Shown: positions 22,248 to 30,150 of the stretch, in pieces
Position numbering within the stretch: the first letter of the stretch is position 1
Layout of the letters: each line of letters begins with the position of its first letter
DNA from: Cochliopodium minus
Taxonomy: Eukaryota > Discosea > Himatismenida > Cochliopodiidae
Assembly (NCBI GenBank): GCA_024220525.1
Contig: JAMYWO010000175.1
Location: 57,130 to 87,279 of the forward strand
Reading direction: 5' to 3'
Length of the DNA: 30,150 nt
The notes under the pieces: generated by a model
Seen by the model: only the letters and a program-made list of their open reading frames with translations
Told to the model about the DNA's origin: nothing
Databases searched by the model: none
Translations under genes and position numbers: made by a program

Positions 22248-25200
22248 TCACAGCATCCTTGGTTGAACAGAAAATTTATCACAATAAATAATAACACTTT
22301 TTTTCCAAAACTTCTGCAAAAGAATTTTGAGTCTCTTTGTTACATATTTGGATGCTCTTTCCTGAAAAGAACGAACATCCAAAATTAGTTGTTGTAGTCT
22401 CCAAATTTCACTTCTTTTTCAAAATTTTTCCAAAAAGTTTCATTTTCTAACAAATCTGAAACAATAAAGTCGATAATGGTGGAAATGATGTAGTGTAAAA
22501 ACTTCTGTTTAAAGTATTTTCTATTTTTCACTTAACTGTTTTAACCATCCCACAATTTACTTATTTTGATGAATGAAGGAGCATTTGTTCCTGTTAAAGA
22601 AATAAAAATAAAAAATAAAAATAACAAAAAGTAATAATAAATAATAAAAAGTAAATAACATAAATAATAAATAATAAATAATAAATAATAAATAATAAAT
22701 AAAAAAAATAAAAATAAATAAATAAATAATAAATAACAAATAAAATAATAATAAAATAATAATAAAATAATAAAATAATGAAGGAGATACCAATGGGTTC
22801 GTCATCTTGTAAGAATCAGCTTTCCATTTTAGTTTTTTTGGAGATATAATTAGCTCTGAGTTCACAAAGAAGATTTGAGTTGAGTCGAAAGAAGGGAAAT
22901 TTGTTCAGAAAAAATCATTTAACAACTTTGTTCCTCTCAAATTTCTCTTCCATCTTTATCACCAATGGAAATAATTGCCAATTTCCATTGAATCTGCCAA
23001 ACTGACAACATCTTTTTTTTTTTTAAAATAAAAATTAATCTTCCAACATACATTTTTAAAAAATTAATTAAAGTGTAAATATAAATAAATATAAATGATA
23101 AATTATTAAATATAAATAAATAAATATAAATTATTAAATGAATAAATTATTAAATATAAAATAAATAATAAATATAAATTATTAAATGATAATTATTAAA
23201 TATAAAATAAATAATAAATATAAATTATTAAATATAAATTATTAAATATAAATTATTAAATATAAAATAAATAATAAATATAAATTATTAAATGAATAAA
23301 TTATTAAATAAATTATTAAATAAATTATTAAATGAATAAATTATTAAATATAAATTATTAAATATAAAATAAATAATAAATATAAATTATTAAATATAAA
23401 TTATTAAATAAATATTAAATATAAATTATTAAATATAAATTATTAAATGAATAAATTATTAAATGAATAAATTATTAAATATAAAATAAATAATAAATAT
23501 AAATTATTAAATGAATAAATTATTAAATGAATAAATTATTAGAATTTTGGTTTTAATTTTATAAAAAAAGAAAAAAAAAAGACTTCTTGTTCTTGAATGG
23601 AGGAGAGGAGATCAAGGAGATGGGAGTAATAATTTTCAAAAAGAGAAAAAGAAAGGGAAGAAATAGAAGAAAACATTTTCACATTATTTCCCACTTTTAT
23701 CACATCTTCCACAAACTGTATCGTTTTCACAAACATATTCCCACTCGCCACACTCATCCTTACTTCTCCTTTTCAATAATACTTTTTAAAAAAGAAAAAG
23801 AAAAGAAAAGAAAAGCATTTTTATTATTGATTATTTTGGAAATTATTGTAAAAATTATTGATTATTTTAAATATATTATTGATTATTTTAAATATATTAT
23901 TGATTATTTTAAATATATTATTGATTATTTTAAATATTATTGATTATTTTAAATATATTATTGATTATTTTAAATATATTATTGATTATTAAAAGATATT
24001 TATTTAAAAATAATAATTGAAATAGAAGATTAAATGAAAAATAAATTAAATGGTATTATTAAGAAAAGAAAAACAAGTGAAATAATAAGAAATAACAAAA
24101 AACAATAATAATAAGAAATAAATTAAGAAATAAATTAAGAAACAATAAGAAACAAACAAGAAATAAATTATGAAAGGTAAAAATTTTTAAATTTTTTTTA
24201 CTGTTTTGAGTATTTTCCAAGTAAAAATTTTTGTTAAAAAGAATTGTTTTTTCTTTCTCATTATTTTCTTTTTTGTTATTATTGTTATTATTATTATTAT
24301 TGTTATTGTTATTGTTATTGTTAATATTATTATTATTATTATTATTGTTATTGTTATTGTTAATATTATTATTATTATTGTTATTATTGTCAGTAGAAGA
24401 AGAAGAAGAGGAGGAGAGAGAAGAGAGGAGGGAGAGGGGATGGAGAAAGAGGGAATGGAGGGAAAAAGAATGGAGAGACCATGTTTCTTTTAAAAGAAGA
24501 TTATTTAATTGAATAGAAATGTTACTGTAATCATTTTCTATCTTTTCTATCATTTTCCCATACAACACTCCTTCCACATACTCACTCACACTTATCCCTT
24601 TTTTTTTTATAAAAATAAATTTATATTTAACATACTTTTAAAAAAATAATTAAATTAAAAGTATTTAAAAATACAATTTAAATATTAAAAAATAATATTA
24701 AAAAATAACAAAAAATAGAATTTAAATTAAAAAATAATAAAAAATAGAATTTAAATACATTAAAAATAATAAAAAAAATTAAACATTTTAAAATATTTTT
24801 AAAATTAAAAAAAATTAAAAGTTAAAAACATTAAAGAAAAAAAAGAGAAAGGGGAGAAATAAGAAAAAAAAAGACCTTTTTGGAGGAGGAGATGAGATTT
24901 TTGGATGGCTAATTGAATACAATCATGTATCAAATCAAAAGAAAGAGAAAATACTATTTTAGAAAATATTGAACAAAAATGATATATCTGCTGTGTCACC
25001 CATACCATAAATCCTGATTCATTTTTTTATTATTAAATATTAAATAAAAATAAAAAATAAAATCTAATTTCCAATTCTATATCTTATTATTTATTTATTT
25101 ATCAAGATTTTTTATTTCTTGTTATTTATCACAATATTTTTTTATTTTTATTATTTATCATTGTTTATATTTTTTTATTTTTATTTTTATTGTTTATCAT

Positions 25201-26732
25201 TATTTATATTATTTTTATTTATATTTTTTATTAAAATTGTTGATTTATTAGAAAAAAGGGGGTAAAATACCAGAAAAATAATCAGGAGGGAAAACGAGGA
25301 GGAAATCATCAGAAATGGAATAAAGAGAAGAATAAAAAACATTTGAAATATTTGAAATATAATTGAAAATGTTATTTTCAAATTTCACTTTTCTTATTTT
25401 TCTTGACAAAATCGTAGATCTTCCCTTTAAATACTCTTCCTTTTTTTTCGAATAAAATGAATAAATAATATAATAATTAATAAATAATATATAAATAAAT
25501 AAATAAATAAATAAAATTTAATAAATAATATATAATAAATAATATATAAATAATATAATAAATAAATAATATATAATAAATAATATATAATAAATAAATA
25601 AATAATATATAATAAATAAATATAATAAATAAATAAATAAATAAATAATATATAATAAATAATAAATGAAAATTAAAAAAAGGGGGAAAATAAATACCTT
25701 TCCTTTTTCAATTAAACCGAGTCTTTTCATCCAACCCACTATTTTTTGGTGTTCTATTTTTTGTAAAGAAGTGTTCAACAACATAGATGACCATATCTTT
25801 TTCAATCATGTTAAAAATATCAAAAATTTGAAAATTAAAATTTAAAAATAAAAAATAAAAATAAAAATAAAAATAAAAATAAAAATAAAAATAAAAAAAG
25901 AACCTTTGATAAATGTTTGGTTCTGGAATCAATATTTTCAGCGATTCTTATGATTTCTTTTTCATCAAAGAAAGAGGAAGAAGAGGAAGAGGAAGAGGAG
26001 GATTTTAGAAAAAGAGATTTTATAAGGAGATGACCAGATTCAATCATTTTAACAGCTTCTTCAAATCTTCTTTCAGAAATTAAAACATCAAGTTCTATAG
26101 AAAGATTTCCAAGTTTGTTTAGTTCTTCCTCATTTTTGTTTTCCAATTCATTTTTTTGTTTTTGTACTGTGATTGGTGTATTTTTTTTATTCTTTTCCCC
26201 TTTCGCTGTATATATTTATTCAATTTAAAAAGAAAAGAAATTAAAAATTGTATTTTTGGAATATAAAATGTAATCAGGCAAATGAAATGTTATTAGAAAA
26301 GAACAAAAAAAGAAAAAATTAAATTTACAAACAGGAATGTAATCAAATTTAATTTCAGAAATTGATTTCAAAGTTCCTTCATAATCTCCAACCAATTTCC
26401 TTAATTGCAACATATCAGTTTCCAATTCTTAATATTTTTTTTAAGAAAGGTTAAATATTAAATATTATTTTTCAAAAAAATATTATAATTTTTTTTTTAC
26501 GTGAGATTTGTTGGGAAGTATCAATAAATTTTTGATAATTAGTGTAAACATTCTTTATTAATTCTTCAGATGTTGATGATTTAGCTTCAATCAATTGGGA
26601 TGCTTTCTTTTTTGCCTTCAAAGGACCTCCTTTGATGAATAAATCTTTTACATATTGTTCTGGTTTAAAATTTTGTGAAAAAAACTCTGATTCTATATCT
26701 TTTTCAAAATTATTGGAAGAATTTTCATCCAT
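22248..26732 (-). CDS. EXO84: EXO84/EXOC8, exocyst subunit, about 10 exons; frame disturbed in the last two
   Basis: The exocyst tethers secretory vesicles to the plasma membrane. Exons 1-8 are clean and in phase: 26732-26501, 26427-26329, 26205-25904, 25796-25698, 25439-25271, 25013-24876, 24597-24202, 23768-23584. They encode the Vps51-type N-terminal helix (YVKDLFIKGG; ELIKNVYTNYQKFIDTSQQI, matching the KSVYANYAAFIRTS region of plant Exo84), LSIELDVLISERRFEEAVKMIESG, EEYLKGRSTIL, GFMVWVTQQIYHFCSIF, KGISVSEYVEG and a poly-Asn run (24270-24390). Exons 9-10 (about 23011-22791 and 22590-22248) continue the homology (LADSMEIGNY; IISTIIDFIVSDLLENETFW; RLQQLILDVRSF) but in shifting frames. Length would be about 730 aa, as in other species. 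An in-frame ATG at 26807 is an alternative start, only 8 bp after the upstream gene. Confidence 0.9.
22610..22785. repeat. AATA-type repeats in the last EXO84 intron
   Basis: The intron between EXO84 exons 9 and 10 (22591-22790) is filled with AATA/AAATAAT repeats. Open frames across it are artefacts of low complexity. Confidence 0.85.
23012..23583. repeat. 570-bp EXO84 intron with ATTAAATATAA-type satellite
   Basis: From about 23050 to 23540 the sequence is permutations of three short words, AAATTATT, AAATATAA and AAATGAAT, with almost no G or C. It occupies the intron between EXO84 exons 8 and 9. Confidence 0.9.
23822..23995. repeat. 21-bp tandem repeat in EXO84 intron 7
   Basis: About six to seven copies of a 21-bp unit (TTATTGATTATTTTAAATAT plus one A) with very little divergence lie in the intron at 23769-24201. 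The near-identity of copies suggests recent expansion. The unit contains the palindrome ATTTAAAT only in part. Confidence 0.9.
24598..24875. repeat. AT-rich EXO84 intron 6
   Basis: A 278-bp intron of A/T-only sequence with loosely repeated AAAAATAGAATTTAAAT blocks. No other feature is visible. Confidence 0.7.
25440..25697. repeat. AATA/AATATATAAT repeats in EXO84 intron 4
   Basis: About 25455-25670 is a tetranucleotide-like AAAT array interrupted by AATATATAAT. It fills the intron between EXO84 exons 4 and 5. Confidence 0.85.
25845..25898. repeat. AAAAAT hexamer array in EXO84 intron 3
   Basis: About eight AAAAAT units. In the sense direction of EXO84 this reads ATTTTT, the same hexamer as in VPS18 intron 3. 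Confidence 0.9.
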
Positions 26733-26815
26733 TTGTTGCTTTTGATCAATTTTTTTTTTTATTTTAATAATTTGATGAAAAAGAAAAAAACTTTTTTTAT
26801 TATTCATCTTTTTCT

Positions 26816-28120
26816 TTAATTTAAAAATTGTCTTACAAGGAATTGATGTAAATTAGAGGTTGAAGGAAATTTGGAGGTGGTAGAGATGAGGAGGTTAGAG
26901 ATAGAGTTGAATTGGTATTTAATTGGTAAAAGAAAAGAATTTTGGGAAGAAATGTGCTTTTTTATTTGAAGAAACTTTAAGATCCATGTAGGAATTTCTT
27001 GTGATTTTTTCTTTTTTTTTGTTTTTGTATTTGAAATTGCTTTTCTTTTTGGAAGTTTTGTGTAACCAGATGAAAAATTTTCTTGGGAAAGAGAAGAAGG
27101 AAATTGAGTCTTTGTATCTATTTTATTGTGAGTTAGTTGGGTTTGGGAAGAGGGATACAAACTTGATTGAAATACATACTGAGAAGAGGTGATGATACTT
27201 CTCGATTGAGATAAATTTGATTGTGAAAGAGAATTGATTTGAAGAGGAAAAGAAGATAAAGGAATAGGTGTTAGAGGAGATAAAGGAATGGGTGTTAGAG
27301 AAGATAAGGAAATGGGTATTAAAGAAGGAATAGGTGTTAGGGAAGATAGATAAGAGGAAGGAAAAGAGAGAAAAGAAGAAGGAGGAGAAAGAAAAGAAGA
27401 GGGAGAAAGAAAAGAAAGAAGATGGAGAAATAAAGTATACAAAGAAAGAAGACTTTTATGAGATTGTAAAAGAAGAAACATTTCTTTGTTATCCCATTCT
27501 CCAATTTCTTTGTTTTCGTTGATAATTTCATCTTCTTTTATTTTTTCAGTGAAAAGTAAAGTATTTTCTTCTAATTCTTCGGATAATCTTTCCAACAATT
27601 TAAAGTGTATTTCATCATTGCATTTTTCTTCACAATAAAAACTCTTTTTAAAAACATCTTCCATCTCTTTTATTTTTCTCTTCTTTTCTTTTCTATTTGT
27701 TTTTTTGGAAGAGAAATTTTTTATCCTTTCAATTATTTCCATAAATATTTTCTCTACCAATAAATCTTTTATAAAGTTATAAGTGGAATGTTGAAATTTA
27801 TAAGAAGAAAGTTTTATCAACAAGTTGGAAATGGGATCGAAATAGGAAGAAATAAATTCTCTTTTTTGTTTTTCTTTTTTTAATTTTTTCATTTTATGAA
27901 TATTTTCTTCTAAATCTTTCAAAATCAAATTTATATCTTCATCAAACGAAATACAATCTCCAATTTCTAATGCATTCTTTATTTTTGTTAGATTGAAACA
28001 TATTTCAAGAAATTTATTTTTAATATCTAATGATTTTTCTTTCTCGATGCATTCATTGTTTTGTTTCTTTTTCTTTTTGATCAATATATATAATGCCAAA
28101 GACAATTTCAAATCATTCAT
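26816..28120 (-). CDS. Unrecognised Lys/Glu- and Ser/Pro-rich protein
   Basis: A single open exon of 434 codons. I do not recognise a family. Residues 1-210 are helical and highly charged (FLEICFNLTKIKNALEIGD; DEDINLILKDLEENIHKMKKL; FKLLERLSEELEENTLLF), with local Lys-rich runs. About 230-290 is a Ser/Pro/Leu region holding short repeats of SSLTPIP(L)S. A Ser/Gln-rich linker and a basic KTKKKKK cluster, which could serve as a nuclear signal (inference), come before a conserved-looking C-terminal helical segment (IPTWILKFLQIKKHI to NLHQFLVRQFLN). Codon use and base composition match the neighbouring genes. It is divergent from VPS18 (146 bp between starts) and ends 83 bp before the EXO84 start, which argues for a real gene of its own and not an EXO84 exon. 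Confidence 0.7.
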   Translation of the reverse strand: MNDLKLSLALYILIKKKKKQNNECIEKEKSLDIKNKFLEICFNLTKIKNALEIGDCISFDEDINLILKDLEENIHKMKKLKKEKQKREFISSYFDPISNLLIKLSSYKFQHSTYNFIKDLLVEKIFMEIIERIKNFSSKKTNRKEKKRKIKEMEDVFKKSFYCEEKCNDEIHFKLLERLSEELEENTLLFTEKIKEDEIINENKEIGEWDNKEMFLLLQSHKSLLSLYTLFLHLLSFLSPSSFLSPPSSFLSFPSSYLSSLTPIPSLIPISLSSLTPIPLSPLTPIPLSSFPLQINSLSQSNLSQSRSIITSSQYVFQSSLYPSSQTQLTHNKIDTKTQFPSSLSQENFSSGYTKLPKRKAISNTKTKKKKKSQEIPTWILKFLQIKKHISSQNSFLLPIKYQFNSISNLLISTTSKFPSTSNLHQFLVRQFLN

Positions 28121-28266
28121 TTTTTTTTATTTTCTTTTGTTATTTGGTAAGAAGAAATATAATTGAGATACGATTGATTGATGCTCGATTTTGACTAAAT
28201 TTTAAAGGCATATTTTTCAAATATAAAAAAAAAATTTGATATTTTAAATTCAAATATATTTTTTAA
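28121..28266. promoter_or_regulatory. Shared divergent intergenic region (26816-28120 gene / VPS18)
   Basis: 146 bp between two start codons facing away from each other. It is A/T-rich with an A-run before each ATG. No specific element is recognisable. Confidence 0.45.
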
Positions 28267-30058
28267 ATGAGTCTTGCATGGGAATCATACGATCCAAATA
28301 ATGATGATGATGAAGAATTAGATGAATATAATATAGAAGAAAATATACAATCAGAAATTAAAGAAACACCACAAAAAAAAGATGAAAAACAAGATCTCTT
28401 CCTCACAATGGCAAATAAATACAGATGTTTTGATATGAAACAAATATATGTGAGAAATGGAACAATGGCAATAGTAACAGAATCACAATTGGTGAGATTG
28501 AAAGTAGAAAATTATCAAACAGGAAATGAAGAAACGATAGAATTGAGATTGAAAAAAGATTTTTTCACTGCAAAAAAGTTTTTCTTTGATCCTCTGGGAA
28601 AACATGTGATTATCATTACAAACAAAAATGAGCCTGTTTATATCCACAGCAACTGGAAAAAGTTTAAATTGATTAAAGAATTAAGTTCTATCCAAATTGA
28701 ATCGATAGGATGGAATGAATCAAATGAAATAGAAACATCTACAGGAGATTTTTTGATAGGATCAAAAGATGGGACTCTCTATCAACTAAACATTAATTCT
28801 TCTTTAGAAAAAGAGTTTGTTAATTCTTTTTCTAAAGTTTTTGAATTACCTCAACACACTCATCCCATCCTCAACCTTTTCATCCTCTTTTCTCCTTCTT
28901 TCTCTCAACACCTCTTTTTTCTTGTTGCCACTGCTCAACGTATGTACTGGTTCCAGGGTAGTGGTAATCTTTTTTTTTTTTCAAATTTTAAATATTCGAT
29001 TCATATTATCAAACAAATGAGTGAGATAGGAAACAAAATTCCAAATTATTCCAAATCTTATTTCCTTTTTTACAATTTTAATAAAAATTTTTTTTCAATT
29101 TATTTTTGATTTTTTATACAAAAATTAATTTGTTTTAATTTGAAATGAAAATATGAAAAGGGAGGATAACAGAGATATTTTCAGAGTATAATAATAAAAC
29201 GAATTTAGAGTTTGTAGAAATTAAAACAACAGCAGTACCAAGAGTTACAAGTGTTTCTTTTAAATACAGTTCCAATAATTATTCCAACAACAATAACAAT
29301 AACAGTTCTAACAACAACAACAGCAATAGTTCCATTTCTGTTTTACAAAATTTTATTTGGATTTCAGAAGATACTCTCACTCTCTTTGATGTTGATATTA
29401 ACTCCAAAACTTATTCCTCCCCCAAATGGATTTCTTCTCACAAAGTACTTTAATTTTCTTTAAATATTCATCATTTTATTTATTTAAATATTTTTATTTT
29501 TACAATTTTTATTATTATATTTTTATTATTATATTTTTATTATTATATTTTTTTATATATTTTTATTATTATATATTTTTTTATATATATTTTTATTATA
29601 TTTTTATAATTATTTTCATAGATTTTATTATTTTTATTTTTATTTTTATATTTAAAAGAAAATGGAGTTGGAAGGAATAGAAGGAAAAGTGATGGGGATA
29701 GAAATGACAGAGTGGCATTACATGATAATAACAAAAGAGACATTGTACGGATTCTGCATTTTAAATAATAAAAAAACTTTTAAAAAAATTTTCCCCGAAA
29801 AAATTCAACCCCTCATCGGCATCATCAAAGATGAAACGTTTAAAAACATTTACTTGTTTTCTGAAAAGTTTATCTATGATTTGGTAGGAAATGAGGAGGA
29901 GAGGGACATATGGCAATTATTTCTTCAAAAAAAAGATTTTTTAAATTCTTTAAAATTTTCTAAATCTCCTTCTTCCCGTGACATCGTTCAATCTGCTCTC
30001 GCTGATCATCTCTACTCTTCTGGCAAAATCATTGAATCTGCCTATGAATATGCCAAAA
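28267..30058 (+). CDS. VPS18: VPS18, exons 1-3, N-terminal half
   Basis: Exons 28267-28957, 29161-29444 and 29659-30058 encode the acidic N-terminus, the beta-propeller (Pep3/Vps18/deep orange family; e.g. QIYVRNGTMAIVT, GSKDGTLYQL, RMYWFQG) and the start of the clathrin repeat (ERDIWQLFLQKKDF, KIIESAYEYAK). Exon 2 carries an Asn/Ser run (about 29271-29333) inside the propeller region, a probable surface-loop insertion. Exon 3 ends one base into a codon at 30058, followed by the donor gtactc and then a TTTTTA array that runs off the end. Adding the exon that begins at base 120 gives AKSSKSFEQVTLLFM, which aligns gap-free with animal Vps18 at this point. Across all eight exons the coding length is 2934 bp (977 aa), close to the roughly 970 aa of the human protein. 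The gene is divergent from the 26816-28120 gene, with 146 bp between starts. Confidence 0.95.
29445..29658 (+). repeat. AT-only VPS18 intron 2
   Basis: A 214-bp intron with TTTATTATTATA and TTTTTATATA repeats between VPS18 exons 2 and 3. Confidence 0.8.
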
Positions 30059-30150
30059 GTACTCTTCCCCTCCTCTTTTTATTTTTATTTTTATTTTTAT
30101 TTTTATTTTTATTTTTATTTTTATTTTTATTTTTATTTTTATTTTTATTT
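30059..30150 (+). repeat. TTTTTA hexamer array, right part of VPS18 intron 3
   Basis: After the donor gtactc and a short C/T-rich lead, bases 30076-30150 are a perfect TTTTTA array. Its last partial unit (ATTT) and the first partial unit of the window (TTA) together make exactly one unit, so joining the ends leaves the array unbroken. The combined intron would be 211 bp. Confidence 0.95.

Noticed and set aside
24206-24512. Plus-strand Val/Ile- or Leu-rich frames
   Set aside because: They are the antisense of the poly-Asn and Ser-rich segment of EXO84 exon 7.
1-30150. Terminal direct repeats of an integrated or LTR-type element
   Set aside because: The only shared terminal sequence is the simple TTTTTA array. 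No integrase, reverse transcriptase or capsid-like gene is present, and the content is host housekeeping genes.

Overview
The window comes from the nuclear DNA of a very AT-rich, gene-dense, intron-rich unicellular eukaryote. Support for this: nearly every gene is split by short GT-AG introns (about 50-280 bp, a few near 570 bp), there are asparagine runs in proteins (VPS18, EXO84), spacing between neighbouring genes is mostly only 49-250 bp (one 1.6-kb gap), and the gene set is purely eukaryotic (HOPS/CORVET, exocyst, SCAR/WAVE, MICOS, exon junction complex, TREX-2-type PCI protein, DOCK GEF). The style recalls amoeboid protists (poly-Asn, DOCK plus SCAR components), but I cannot assign a lineage. 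TAA is the usual stop; TGA appears as the likely stop of two genes, so the standard code fits.

Layout, left to right: 3' half of VPS18 (+, 120-2866); phytochelatin synthase (-, 2916-5171); a 12-exon DOCK-family Rac GEF (-, 5335-12164); an R3H plus endonuclease/exonuclease/phosphatase (TDP2-like) protein (+, 12377-13847); an unrecognised low-complexity/coiled-coil protein (+, 13920-16072); PCID2/Thp1-like PCI protein (-, 16122-17815); a 1.6-kb stretch without a recognisable gene, containing an ambiguous base at 18084; a small ankyrin protein (-, 19416-19906); BRK1 (-, 20021-20280); MIC10 (+, 20448-20693); Y14/RBM8A (+, 20835-21222); a Pth1-fold protein that has lost its catalytic residues (+, 21314-22106); exocyst EXO84 (-, about 22248-26732); an unrecognised Ser/Pro-rich protein (-, 26816-28120); and the 5' half of VPS18 (+, 28267-30058).

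The most striking observation is that the two ends belong together. VPS18 exons 1-3 lie at the right end and exons 4-8 at the left end, on the same strand. Joining the right end to the left end gives a GT-AG intron filled with an uninterrupted TTTTTA array whose 6-bp period is kept across the seam, in correct reading phase, and yields a complete 977-aa VPS18. The 30,150 bp therefore behave as a closed circle, as one unit of a tandem array, or as a linear locus wrongly closed or permuted during assembly. The gene-less segment around the N at 18084 is the most suspicious place for a false join.

The genes are unrelated housekeeping genes, not a cassette. Several bear on membrane traffic and actin (VPS18, EXO84, DOCK, BRK1), but I see no evidence of an operon-like system.
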